A stretch of 64,000 nt of DNA, taken from the NCBI GenBank assembly GCA_014208095.1, contig JACHMT010000001.1:868001-932000 (forward strand), given 5' to 3'. How positions within the stretch are numbered: position 1 is the first letter of the stretch; each line of letters begins with the position of its first letter. Below are positions 1-8,730 of this stretch, piece by piece. The notes below the pieces were generated by a model. The model did not search any database and was not told the origin of the DNA. It worked only from the letters and a program-made list of their open reading frames with translations. The position numbers and the translations under genes were made by a program. This DNA comes from Actinospineispora eucalypti (GTDB lineage Bacteria; Actinomycetota; Actinomycetes; Mycobacteriales; Pseudonocardiaceae).

Positions 1-590
1 CCGACCATGCCGTCCTCCTCCGAGCCCCAGAACGCGAAGCGCACCGCGTTGGGGAGGTTCGGGGAGCCACCGAGCCGGGTGGCGATCTCCAGCAGCGCGG
101 CGACCCCGGAGCCGTTGTCGTTGATGCCCGGCCCCTCCTTCACCGAGTCGAGGTGCGCACCGAGGAAGACCGTCCGGTTCGGGTCGCCGGTGCGGCTCTG
201 GGCGATGACGTTGCGGTAGCTGCCCTGGCCGCGCCGCGCGCGGTCGCCGTCCGAGTCCGAGGAGTCCGAGTCGGAGGACGGCCGGTAGGTGGGGGTGCTC
301 ACCTCGTAGCCGGCGTCGCGCAGCACCTTGACCACGTACTCGACGCTCGCGTCGTAGCCGGGGCTCGGCGTCACCCGGGTGCCGCCGTTGTCGTCGGCGA
401 TCTTCTGCAGCGCCTCCAGGTGGGTGTAGGCGGCGGCCTCGCCGACCGCCCTGGACAGCTGGCCGTCGGCGGCCTTCGCCGTTGTCGTCGGTGGTGACGC
501 CGTGCCGCCGCACGCGGCGAGCGTGCCGAGCGCGACCAGTCCGACGCAGAACCGTTTGGCGAGCAGTCGTCCGGCGAGCGGGGTCCTCAC
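1..590 (-). CDS. M28-family metallo-exopeptidase lipoprotein (3' end cut by window)
   Basis: This is a secreted zinc aminopeptidase of family M28; the C-terminal part lies outside the window. The GTG at 590 opens a basic N-terminus and hydrophobic stretch ending in the lipobox LAAC, so it should be a lipoprotein. An N-terminal helical region and a short Ser/Asp-rich linker (SDSDSSDSDGD) follow. The M28 metal-binding core is visible: GAHLDSV (His and Asp ligands), GINDNGSGVA (bridging Asp) and GSEEDG (catalytic Glu and Glu ligand). It starts only 11 nt after the Pls-like gene and is probably the last gene of that operon. I infer that it acts on the product of the pathway or protects against it; a general peptidase merely co-located is also possible. 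Confidence 0.85.
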   Translation of the reverse strand, partial: MRTPLAGRLLAKRFCVGLVALGTLAACGGTASPPTTTAKAADGQLSRAVGEAAAYTHLEALQKIADDNGGTRVTPSPGYDASVEYVVKVLRDAGYEVSTPTYRPSSDSDSSDSDGDRARRGQGSYRNVIAQSRTGDPNRTVFLGAHLDSVKEGPGINDNGSGVAALLEIATRLGGSPNLPNAVRFAFWGSEEDGMV

Positions 591-601
591 CTGGTGTCCC
601 T

Positions 602-3157
602 TCAGCGCAGTTCGGTGGCGGGGTTTCCGACCCAGCGGGTGCGGGGGCTGATCTGCTCGCCCTTCATCAGGAAGCCGTCGGTCTCGAGCACGGAGTCGTG
701 GCCGAGCTCGGTGCCGTAGTGCACCATCGCGCTGACGCCCAGTGTGCACCCGTTGCCGATGGTGATGTAGTCGGATTTGAAGGTTCCGTCTTCCTGCGAG
801 TGGGCCTGGATCTTGGCGTTGGCGTTGAGTGTGACGTCGTCGCCGATGGTGGCCATGGACTTCTCGGAGATGGCGGCTCCGTCGTCGTACAGCCTCTTGC
901 CGACGCGGCCGCCGCCGAGCCGCAGTACGAAGCCCGCGAACGGGGTGCCGCTGTAGGGGGCCAGGTAGTTGACGGTGGTGAGTTTCCAGTACCGCTCGTG
1001 GCGCCAGAAGTCGTACTGGTAGATCGAGCAGAACTTCGGCTCCAGCCGGCGGAACCGGGTGGCGGCGCGTTCGACCAGCGCCCAGTAGAGCGTGGTGAAG
1101 GCCAACCCGACCACGCCGGCCGCCGCGACGACGGGCACGCCGACGGATCGGTAGAGGTCGGCGGTCAGGGCGGCCAGCGCGACGAGCACCAGGAAATGGA
1201 TCAGCCGGGTGAGCAGGAACAGGCCCATGGTGGCCTGGTTGTGCAGGTTCTTCGCCCGCAGCCGGATCCGGAACTCCTCGCCGTCGTGCAGGTGGTCGAA
1301 CCTGCTGTCCCGTTCCACCGAGCGGGGGATCTCGAACGCCGGTGAGCCGAGCAGCCCGACGCCCTGGCGGACCGGTCCGAAGAGGGGGACGGCGACCTTG
1401 GTGGCCAGCAGGCAGTTGGCGCCGGTGCGGCCGCCGACCGGGTAGGCAATGTGGTTGCCGAAGTAGTTGTCCGGGCCGATGCTGACCTCGCGGACGCCGA
1501 ACGAGGTGTGCGAGTAGCCGGCGTTGATCACCGAAAGGCCGTCGGCGATCATCGTGCCGGTGCCGATCTTGGTCAGGTGCGAGTTGTCGTGCTTGAGCTC
1601 GGAGCCGAAGTTGGAACCGCTCTGCACCACCGGACGGCCCAGGTCGTAGCCGGCCCAGCGCAGGTAGCCGGTGATGTAGGAGCTGTCGCCGTACAGCTGC
1701 TGGAAGAACTTGATGTTGGTCATCCGGGTGATGGTCCGGTGCACCCAGTAGCGGATTCCGTAGAGCGGGTAGAGCCGGTCGGGCGGCAGCAGCGGGCGCA
1801 GCATGCGCGGGAGGATGCCCACGGCGAGCAGGCCCAGGAAGATCGAGATGAAGAACCCCTGGATCGCCACGAGCAGGACCTCGGCGTAGTAGGTGGCGCT
1901 GTGCACCCCCAGCACCCCCGGGCGGGGCACGGACGGCAGGGTGAACCCGCTGCCGAGCATGACCTCCACCACGGTGAACATCGCGGCCAGCATCGGCGGG
2001 CCGAACAGCGCCAGCCGCAGCACCTGCCACACCGAGTAGAAGAACCGGCGGGCGGCGACCCGGTGGGCCGGCGGCACGGTCTGGTAGTTCGCCCGGCTGG
2101 GCCGGGCCGGGCAGCCGTGCCAGCGCCGCTGGGGCGGCACGGTCTGGCCCGGGTGCAGCGAGGAGGAGTGGCCCAGCTGTGACCCGTCGCCCATGCGGGT
2201 GTTGATGTCGATCACCGTGTTCTCGCCGACGAACACCCGGGCGCCGAGGGAGATCCGGCCGGTGGTGATGACGCCGGCGTGCGCCCGGTAGCCGTTGAAG
2301 TACGACTCCTTGCGGATGACCGTGTTCGCGCCGATGGTGAGCAGGTCGGTGCACAGCGGGACGTGCCGGGACAGGATGACCACACCCCGCCCGATCTTCG
2401 CGCCCAGCGCCCGCAGGTAGAACAGGTACAGCGGCGAGCCCACGAACAGGACCATCGGGCTGGTCCGCATCAGCGTCTTGACCAGCCAGAACCGCAGGTA
2501 GGTCAGGCTCCACAGGCGAATCTGGGCCGGCTTCCAGCGGCCGATGAGCATCCACTTGGCCAGGATCGGCAGCAGGCAGTACGCGGCCAGGCTGCCCAGG
2601 CTGAACACCACCGCGCGCTCGTAGACGTTGACCCAGCCCTCGCCGGTGGAGATCCACTCGAAGCCCCGGACCAGCACGAACGCGCCCAGGTAGGCGGCGC
2701 CGAGGAAGAACATCAGCTGCAGCGCGCCGCACAGCAGGTAGCTGCGCCGGCTCACCGGCACGATCTCCGGGAGCAGCGGCCGGGCGGGCCGGCGGGGTTG
2801 GCTCGGCTCCGGGGCGATCGCCTTGGCCAGGCTCCGGATCGTCGAGTGCTTGTAGACGTCCTTCATCGAGATGGACGGCAGGTCGTCGCTCTTGCGGATG
2901 CGGGCGCAGAAGTGCGCCATGCGCAGGGAGTCGGCGTCCAGGTCGTTGAAGAAGTGGCTGTTCACCGACACCCGGGACAGCTGCGCGACCTCGGCGAAGA
3001 TCTCGCCCAGGGCGCGCTCGAGGTCGGTCGACGCGTCCACGCACCGGACCACCGCCGGTGCCGCCGAAGCCGCGGCCACGGCCGGCACCGCCGGCGCCGG
3101 CTCCACCGGCGGCCGGGGGCGGTTATCCGGCAGGACGTTGGCGGACTGGCCAGCCAT
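602..3157 (-). CDS. Carrier domain fused to Pls/PosA-type NRPS terminal membrane domain
   Basis: About 851 residues. A peptidyl carrier domain (about 45-118; phosphopantetheine Ser in DLDADSLRMAH) precedes a long region with about six membrane segments alternating with three hexapeptide left-handed beta-helix blocks (for example GDGSQLGHSSSLHPGQ, SEKSMATIGDDVTLNANAK). This is the layout of the C-terminal part of epsilon-poly-L-lysine synthetase (TIGR02353), where tandem soluble domains between membrane helices form the amide bonds. The adenylation domain is missing and is supplied by the separate NRPS at 6265-8730. The ATG at 3157 is preferred over 3184; it overlaps the 3' end of the SbnA-like gene by 35 nt, so the two are translationally coupled. 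It is predicted to assemble and perhaps export the product at the membrane. The product is not known. Confidence 0.85.
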   Translation of the reverse strand: MAGQSANVLPDNRPRPPVEPAPAVPAVAAASAAPAVVRCVDASTDLERALGEIFAEVAQLSRVSVNSHFFNDLDADSLRMAHFCARIRKSDDLPSISMKDVYKHSTIRSLAKAIAPEPSQPRRPARPLLPEIVPVSRRSYLLCGALQLMFFLGAAYLGAFVLVRGFEWISTGEGWVNVYERAVVFSLGSLAAYCLLPILAKWMLIGRWKPAQIRLWSLTYLRFWLVKTLMRTSPMVLFVGSPLYLFYLRALGAKIGRGVVILSRHVPLCTDLLTIGANTVIRKESYFNGYRAHAGVITTGRISLGARVFVGENTVIDINTRMGDGSQLGHSSSLHPGQTVPPQRRWHGCPARPSRANYQTVPPAHRVAARRFFYSVWQVLRLALFGPPMLAAMFTVVEVMLGSGFTLPSVPRPGVLGVHSATYYAEVLLVAIQGFFISIFLGLLAVGILPRMLRPLLPPDRLYPLYGIRYWVHRTITRMTNIKFFQQLYGDSSYITGYLRWAGYDLGRPVVQSGSNFGSELKHDNSHLTKIGTGTMIADGLSVINAGYSHTSFGVREVSIGPDNYFGNHIAYPVGGRTGANCLLATKVAVPLFGPVRQGVGLLGSPAFEIPRSVERDSRFDHLHDGEEFRIRLRAKNLHNQATMGLFLLTRLIHFLVLVALAALTADLYRSVGVPVVAAAGVVGLAFTTLYWALVERAATRFRRLEPKFCSIYQYDFWRHERYWKLTTVNYLAPYSGTPFAGFVLRLGGGRVGKRLYDDGAAISEKSMATIGDDVTLNANAKIQAHSQEDGTFKSDYITIGNGCTLGVSAMVHYGTELGHDSVLETDGFLMKGEQISPRTRWVGNPATELR

Positions 3158-4139
3158 TCGAGCTCCCCGTGTGAGTGGAGCCAACCGCCGCGGGCTCCAG
3201 GTCGCCGTACAGGTCTTGCACCCAGTTGGTCTGGTAGATCGTGTCCAGGTAGCGCTCGCCGAAGTCCGGGGCGATGGCCACCGAGGTCAGGTTGCGCGTG
3301 CCGTGCCGGGCGTACCAGTCCATTGCGCCGCTGATCACGGTGCCGGTGGAACCGCCGAACAGGTACCCGGCCCGGGCCAGCCGCCGACAGGTGCGGATGG
3401 TGTCCGCCTCGCCGACGTACAGCACCTCGTCCACGTAGGACGCGTCGAGCAACGCCGGCCGGACGCTGGTGCCCAGGCCGGGAATCATCCGCCGGCCCGG
3501 CTCGCCGCCGAAGGTCACCGAACCCTCCACGTCGACCGCGACGATCCGTACCCGGGGGTGGCGCTGCTTGAAGTAGCGGGCGCAGCCCATCAGGGTTCCC
3601 GTGGTGCCCGCCCCGACGAACAGCACGTCCAGCTGGGGGAACGCCTCGGCGATGGCCGGCGCGGTGGTGCGGTAGTGGGCCAGCCAGCTGTTCGGGTTGG
3701 CGTACTGGTTGAGCCACAGGTACCGGGAGTCGGCCGCGCACAGCGCCCGCACGTAGTCCAGCCGGGCGCCGAGGAAACCACCCTCCGCGCTGGGTTCCTT
3801 GATCACGTGCACCTGGCTGCCCAGCGCCTCCATCAGCCGCCGCGCCGGCAGGTTGCACCGCGCGTCGGTGACGCACAGGAAGCGGTAGCCCTTGCTGGCC
3901 GCGACCATGGCCAGGGCCACGCCGAGGTTCCCGGACGAGGACTCCAGCAGCACGGTGTCCGGGGTGATCAGGCCGTCGCGCTCGGCGGCCTCCACCATCT
4001 CCCGGGCGGCCTTGAGCTTGATCGAGCCGGCGAAGTTGAACCCCTCGCACTTCAGGTACAGCGATTGCCCCAGTACCGGCTGGAGGTCAACGTAGAGATC
4101 CTCCTCGTTGTACTGGAACGGGACGGAAATGACGGTCAC
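3123..4139 (-). CDS. sbnA: SbnA-like N-(2-amino-2-carboxyethyl)-L-glutamate synthase
   Basis: PLP enzyme of the cysteine synthase fold. In staphyloferrin B biosynthesis SbnA joins O-phospho-L-serine and L-glutamate to give ACEGA, the precursor of L-2,3-diaminopropionate. The sequence has the Lys-bearing segment FNFAGSIKLKAA, the substrate loop LESSSGNLGVAL, the phosphate-binding glycine loop GAGTTGTLMG and the late FGGSTGTVISGA motif. The GTG at 4139 is chosen because GAGGGGG lies eight bases upstream; an upstream in-frame ATG at 4205 would add 22 unlikely residues. It sits between SbnB and the Pls-like gene in one operon, so diaminopropionate is the likely building block. The pairing with SbnB makes this assignment firm; sequence alone could not exclude a cysteine synthase. 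Confidence 0.9.
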   Translation of the reverse strand: MTVISVPFQYNEEDLYVDLQPVLGQSLYLKCEGFNFAGSIKLKAAREMVEAAERDGLITPDTVLLESSSGNLGVALAMVAASKGYRFLCVTDARCNLPARRLMEALGSQVHVIKEPSAEGGFLGARLDYVRALCAADSRYLWLNQYANPNSWLAHYRTTAPAIAEAFPQLDVLFVGAGTTGTLMGCARYFKQRHPRVRIVAVDVEGSVTFGGEPGRRMIPGLGTSVRPALLDASYVDEVLYVGEADTIRTCRRLARAGYLFGGSTGTVISGAMDWYARHGTRNLTSVAIAPDFGERYLDTIYQTNWVQDLYGDLEPAAVGSTHTGSSNGWPVRQRPAG

Positions 4140-4182
4140 GATCGAGCCCCCTCGGCTCGTGGCGGAACGGTTGTCGGGGTGT

Positions 4183-5250
4183 TCACCCGTACCGCCGCAG
4201 TTCATGGAAGAAGTCGGGTATCAGGTGGGCCTGGCCGGCACTGGTCACCTCGTCGTAGATGAACTTGCCGACGGCCAGGTCGAGTACGCCCAGCCCGAAC
4301 GGGGAGAACACCAACGGCCGGTCGGCCGGCGGCCTGACCCGGCCGGTCATGACGTCGTCGAGCGTGCCGGTGACGAAGTCGCGGTTGCCGGTGAGCTGTT
4401 CGGCCAGGTGCGGGCTGGTGTTCGCCTTGAGGCAGTGCTCGACGTCGTCGAGGATGTTGGTCGAGGCGAGCACGATCTCCGGTGACAGGTCGCGCAGCGA
4501 CACGTGCAGCACCAGCGGGTTGTGGTCGAACCAGGCCGGGTCGTGCACGTGCGGTTCGCCGGCGATGGTGGCGAACACCACCAGGTCGCTCTCGCGGATC
4601 AGTTCCTCGGCGGTGTCGCGCACGGTGATCCGGCCGGTCTCGCCGGTCCCTGCCAGGTAGCCGTGGAAACCTTCGGCGCTGTCGGGTGCGGTGTCGTAGA
4701 TGCCGATCTGGTCGAACGACCAGTTGGTGCCGGCCAGGTACTGGTGGATGTAGCGGGCGATGAGTCCGGTGCCGAAGAAGCCCACCCGCCGGGGCCGGTC
4801 CCGGTCCCGGGTGAGCCAGTCGGCGGCCAGGGCCGCCGAGGCCGCGGTGCGGGTGGCGCTGATGATCGAGCTCTCCAGGCAGGCGATCGGGTAGCCGGTG
4901 GCGTGGTCGTTGAGGATCAGCACCGCCGACGCCCTGGGGATGCCGGCGGCCACGTTCTCCGGGAAGCTGGAGATCCACTTCAGCCCGTCCACCCCGATGT
5001 CGCCGCCGATGGACGCGGGCAGCGCGATGATCCGCGAGGACGGGCGGTCCGGGAAGCGCAGGAAGTAGGACGGCGGGTTCACCGAGTCGCCGGCGCCGTG
5101 CAGCCGGTACGCGTGTTCGATCAGCTCCACGACCTGGTGGTGGCGGTCGCGCAGCGCCTCCTGCACCTGGGCGCCGGAGATCACCGTGAACGGTGCCACC
5201 TCGTGCGCGGCGGACTCGGCGTCCCGCGTGGTCGGTTCGGTCGCGGTCAT
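4183..5250 (-). CDS. sbnB: SbnB-like ACEGA dehydrogenase (2,3-diaminopropionate synthase)
   Basis: 355 residues of the ornithine cyclodeaminase/mu-crystallin family. SbnB oxidatively hydrolyses ACEGA with NAD+ to L-2,3-diaminopropionate and 2-oxoglutarate. Visible hallmarks are the substrate region GVDGLKWISSFPEN, SSIISATRTAASAALA, and the Rossmann turn VGFFGTGLIARYIHQYL. It follows the dioxygenase gene with an ATGA overlap (5247-5250) and is 43 nt before the SbnA-like start. An inference from the context is that the 2-oxoglutarate released here is the co-substrate of the neighbouring TauD-type dioxygenase, so the two steps may be metabolically linked. Confidence 0.9.
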   Translation of the reverse strand: MTATEPTTRDAESAAHEVAPFTVISGAQVQEALRDRHHQVVELIEHAYRLHGAGDSVNPPSYFLRFPDRPSSRIIALPASIGGDIGVDGLKWISSFPENVAAGIPRASAVLILNDHATGYPIACLESSIISATRTAASAALAADWLTRDRDRPRRVGFFGTGLIARYIHQYLAGTNWSFDQIGIYDTAPDSAEGFHGYLAGTGETGRITVRDTAEELIRESDLVVFATIAGEPHVHDPAWFDHNPLVLHVSLRDLSPEIVLASTNILDDVEHCLKANTSPHLAEQLTGNRDFVTGTLDDVMTGRVRPPADRPLVFSPFGLGVLDLAVGKFIYDEVTSAGQAHLIPDFFHELRRYG

Positions 5251-6251
5251 CGTGTCTCCTCCAACGGCCAGCCATCCATGCGCAGCGGGCTGGCCATGCC
5301 GACCAGTACTTCGCGTTGCCCGGCGTAGGCCTCGCGGCTGTGGGCGGCACGGATATTGTCGACAATCATGAGGTCGCCGTTACGCCACGGTTCGCGGATG
5401 GTATGTGTCTCGTAGGTTTGGTTGATCATGGCGACGGTGTCCGGGGTCAGGGGCTCGCCGTTGCCGTAGTAGGTGTTGAACGGGAGTGATTCGGGGCCGT
5501 AGACGTCGACCAGGAATTCGCGTACTTCGGGGTCGAGGGTCCATTCGTTGAGGAAGGCGATCTGGTTGAACCAGCAGTCCTGTCCGGTGATCGGGTGGGC
5601 GATGATGGCGTGGCGGCGTTGGCGGGTGCGTAGGCCGCCGTCGGGTTGCCATTGGTAGTCGATGCCGTTGGCGCGGCAGTAGGTTTCGATGGTGGGGCGG
5701 TCGTCGGTGCCGAAGGCTTCGGACAGGGGTGAGCCGATGTCGTCGTTGTAGTTGCGCACCAGCAGCCAGCCCTCGCGCTCGAAGCGGGCGACCAGTTCGG
5801 TGGGCAGGGCGGTGAGGATTTTCTGGGCGTCGCTGATGCCGGTGGCGCCGCCGGTGGGGGCGGCCTGCAGGCAGGCGAAGAGCATGAGGCCGGGGAACTC
5901 GAGGGCGTAGCTGAGTTCGTGGTGCATGCACATCGGCTGGTTGGCCGGCCATTTGGTGGAGGAGTAGACGCCGCCGGGGAAGGGGCGCCGGGTGGCGAAG
6001 GACTCCCGGTCGGCCATCAGCCCGCCGGACAGCTCGGTGAACACCGCGGCGACCTGTCCCGGGTCGCGCAGCCCCAGGCCGCGCACCAGCACGCCGCCGT
6101 GCTCGGCGACCAGTCCCCGCAGGGTGTCGCGGTGGTGCTGGGCCCAGCTGGTGGGGTTGGGCAGGTCGGGTGTGGGCTGGGCGAACAGCAGGGGTGGCTT
6201 GCCCGGCTGGGTGCGCAGGTCGAGCTGGGGCGGGGCGGACGGACTGGTCAT
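5247..6251 (-). CDS. TauD/SyrP-type Fe(II)/2-oxoglutarate dioxygenase
   Basis: 334 residues of the TauD/TfdA superfamily, close to the SyrP-like branch that hydroxylates amino acids held on NRPS carrier domains. The iron-binding HxE/D is in MCMHHELSYALEFPG and the distal His in IRAAHSREAYAG; the Arg of the latter segment probably binds 2-oxoglutarate. It lies 13 nt downstream of the NRPS gene and overlaps SbnB, so it belongs to the operon. The expected role is beta-hydroxylation of the activated amino acid, either free or thioester-bound. Hydroxylation rather than halogenation is suggested because the HxE carboxylate ligand is retained; halogenases carry Ala or Gly there. Confidence 0.85.
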   Translation of the reverse strand: MTSPSAPPQLDLRTQPGKPPLLFAQPTPDLPNPTSWAQHHRDTLRGLVAEHGGVLVRGLGLRDPGQVAAVFTELSGGLMADRESFATRRPFPGGVYSSTKWPANQPMCMHHELSYALEFPGLMLFACLQAAPTGGATGISDAQKILTALPTELVARFEREGWLLVRNYNDDIGSPLSEAFGTDDRPTIETYCRANGIDYQWQPDGGLRTRQRRHAIIAHPITGQDCWFNQIAFLNEWTLDPEVREFLVDVYGPESLPFNTYYGNGEPLTPDTVAMINQTYETHTIREPWRNGDLMIVDNIRAAHSREAYAGQREVLVGMASPLRMDGWPLEETR

Positions 6252-6264
6252 CGGGGCGTTCCCT

Positions 6265-8730
6265 TCAGCGGCTTTCGGTGATGACCGAAGTCATGGGTTC
6301 AGGGTTGGGTTGGTTTCGGGTGTCGATCAGTTCGGCGAGTTCGGCGAGGACCGGGTGTTGGGTGATGTCGCGTAGGGACACCTGCCGGTCCAGGGCGATG
6401 GCGAGTTTGACCGAGGTGAGGGAGGTGCCGCCGAGTTCGAAGAAGTCGGTGTTCGGGCCGATTTGTTCGACCGGGATGCCGAGGAGGGTGGCCCAGGCGG
6501 CGGCGATCCGCTGTTGGGTGGGGGTTTGCGGTGTGTCGTTGCCGCTGGTGGTGGGTTGGGTGGTGGCCAGTTCGGCGGCGTGGGCGGTGAGCGCTTTCTT
6601 GTTGATTTTCCCGTTGGCGGTCAGGGGCAAGATCTGCATCCAGTGGAAGGCGGTGGGGACCATGTAGTGGGGCAGGGTTTCGGCCAGGTGCTTGCCCGGT
6701 TCGCCTTCGGGGAGGGGGTGGGGTCCGGTGTAGAACGCGACCAGGCGTTTGCCCCGGTCGGGGTCTTGGGTGATGACGACGGCGCCGTCGTTGACCCCGG
6801 GAACCCGCAGCAGGGCGTTTTCGATTTCGCCGATCTCGATGCGGAACCCGGCGATTTTGACCTGTCCGTCGCGGCGGCCAAGGAACTCCAACTTGCCGTC
6901 CGGGCGCCACCGGCCGTAGTCCCCACCCAGGTAGAGCCGCTGTCCGGGTTGGTGGGGGTCGGTCAGGTAGCACTCGGCGGTGCGGTCGGGGTCGTTGATA
7001 TAACCCCGCCCGACACACACCCCGGAGAACGCGATCAGTCCGGGCGCGCCCAGCGGGACGGGGGACAGGTGTTCATCCACGACGTAGACGGTGACGTTGT
7101 TGACCGGCGGCCCCAGCGGGATCCGCCCGTCTACCGGGGGGTGGTGCAGGATTTCGTGGTTGGTGTCGTCGGAGGTTTCGGTCAGCCCGTAGGCGTTGAC
7201 CAGCCTCACGGCCGGTTGGGCGGTGAACCAGCGTTCGGCCAGCTCGGCCTTCAACGCTTCGCCGGTGGCGGAGATGAAACGCAGCGCCGGCAGCGCGGTC
7301 GGGTTGGCCTCCAGGTGGGTGAGCACCACGTCCAGGTAGGACGGCACCACCTGCGCCACCGCCACCTTCTCGCGGCGGAGGGTGTCGACGAACCGGGCGG
7401 CATCCAGGATCACCTCCTGCTCGACCAGCAGGGTCCGTCCGCCGACGAGGAGGGGGGCGATGAGTTGCCACAGGGAGATGTCGAAGCATTGCGGCGCGAT
7501 CTGGGCGACGACGCTGCCGTGGGTGATGTCCAGGTCGTCGATCTTGGCGAACAGGTGGTTGAGCATCCCGGCGTGTTCACACATCGCGCCCTTGGGTTCC
7601 CCGGTCGAGCCGGAGGTGAAGTAGATGTACGCCAACTGGTCTGGCGTGATCTCGACGTCCAGGTTGGTGTCGGGGTGGTTCTGGGTGTAGGCGTCGGCGA
7701 CGAACAGGGTGGGCACACCCGGCAGCTGGGCCAGTGCTTGCTCGAGGGTGGTGGTGGAGTCGGGTTCGGTCAGGGCCAGGGCGCAGTCGGCGCGGCGCAG
7801 GGTGGTGGCGATCCGTTCGGCCGGGAAGTGCGGCTCGATCGGCAGGTACACGCCGCCGGCTTTGAACACCGCCAGCACCGCGACCAGCCAGTCCAGGTTG
7901 CGTTCGGTGACCACCGCCACCACGTCCTCACGCCCGACCCCGGCGGCGTGCAGGGCGCGGGCGACCCGGTTGGCCCGCGCGTTCACCTGCGCATAGGTCA
8001 GCTGGTGGCCGGCGTGGCGGGCGGCGACCTCGTCGGGGTGTAGCCGGACCCGCTGCTCGAACAACTGGTGCGGCCGCACATCCGGCAACTCCCGCACCGG
8101 CCCGGCCATCCCCACCAACTGCAACCGCAGCTCCTCCGCACCCAGCAAGGTCTGGGCCTGGTGATCGGCGTCCGGGTCGGCGGCGATCAACTCGGCCGCG
8201 GCCCGGTAGTAGCCGGCGATCCGGGCGGCCGCTTCGGCATCCAGCACGTCGGTGCGGTAACGCAGCCGCAGCTCAACCCCGTCGCGGTGATCGCGCACCC
8301 CTGCCGACAGCACCACGCCCTCGGGCAGCCCGTCCCCGGCGAAATCACCGGCCGGGTCGAAAACCGTGTCGAACAGCGCCCCCGAACGCACCGCCTCCGG
8401 CGCGGCCGCCGCGTGCTCCCGCAGCCGCGCACCGACCGCCTCCACCTCGCCCGACAACTCCCGCCAAGACCCCGGCTCCACACTCAGCCGGCACGGCAAC
8501 GCCATACCCTCGGCGACATAACCGGTGACGACCTCCACCTCACCGGTCAACACCGCCAACACCTTCGCGTGTGCCGCCAAGAGTGCCGACCGGTCCACCC
8601 CGGGGATCGTCAGCAAGCACTCCGCCACCCCCGGCCGGGGCTCGCGCACCCACCGCGGCAACGCGGTGAAACCACCGGCATCGAGCACTCCCCGCCAGTA
8701 ATCCCGGCCGGACTCAGCCAGTGCCGTCAT
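6265..8730 (-). CDS. NRPS: condensation-like remnant, adenylation domain, carrier domain
   Basis: 821 residues. Residues 1-200 resemble only the C-terminal half of a condensation domain and lack an HHxxxDG active site. A full adenylation domain follows (A3 loop YFTSGSTGEPKG near 370-380; A4 APQCFDISLWQL, whose Asp should bind the substrate alpha-amino group; A5 NAYGLTETSDD; A7/A8 YLGGDYGRW and GFRIEIGEIE; A10 Lys in NGKINKKAL). A carrier domain ends the protein (FFELGGTSL). The ATG at 8730 has GGAGGGAAG nine bases upstream and is the first gene of the operon. With SbnA and SbnB present, diaminopropionate is the likely substrate; I could not derive a reliable specificity code by eye. There is no thioesterase domain, so release or polymerisation must rely on the Pls-like partner. 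Confidence 0.9.
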   Translation of the reverse strand: MTALAESGRDYWRGVLDAGGFTALPRWVREPRPGVAECLLTIPGVDRSALLAAHAKVLAVLTGEVEVVTGYVAEGMALPCRLSVEPGSWRELSGEVEAVGARLREHAAAAPEAVRSGALFDTVFDPAGDFAGDGLPEGVVLSAGVRDHRDGVELRLRYRTDVLDAEAAARIAGYYRAAAELIAADPDADHQAQTLLGAEELRLQLVGMAGPVRELPDVRPHQLFEQRVRLHPDEVAARHAGHQLTYAQVNARANRVARALHAAGVGREDVVAVVTERNLDWLVAVLAVFKAGGVYLPIEPHFPAERIATTLRRADCALALTEPDSTTTLEQALAQLPGVPTLFVADAYTQNHPDTNLDVEITPDQLAYIYFTSGSTGEPKGAMCEHAGMLNHLFAKIDDLDITHGSVVAQIAPQCFDISLWQLIAPLLVGGRTLLVEQEVILDAARFVDTLRREKVAVAQVVPSYLDVVLTHLEANPTALPALRFISATGEALKAELAERWFTAQPAVRLVNAYGLTETSDDTNHEILHHPPVDGRIPLGPPVNNVTVYVVDEHLSPVPLGAPGLIAFSGVCVGRGYINDPDRTAECYLTDPHQPGQRLYLGGDYGRWRPDGKLEFLGRRDGQVKIAGFRIEIGEIENALLRVPGVNDGAVVITQDPDRGKRLVAFYTGPHPLPEGEPGKHLAETLPHYMVPTAFHWMQILPLTANGKINKKALTAHAAELATTQPTTSGNDTPQTPTQQRIAAAWATLLGIPVEQIGPNTDFFELGGTSLTSVKLAIALDRQVSLRDITQHPVLAELAELIDTRNQPNPEPMTSVITESR

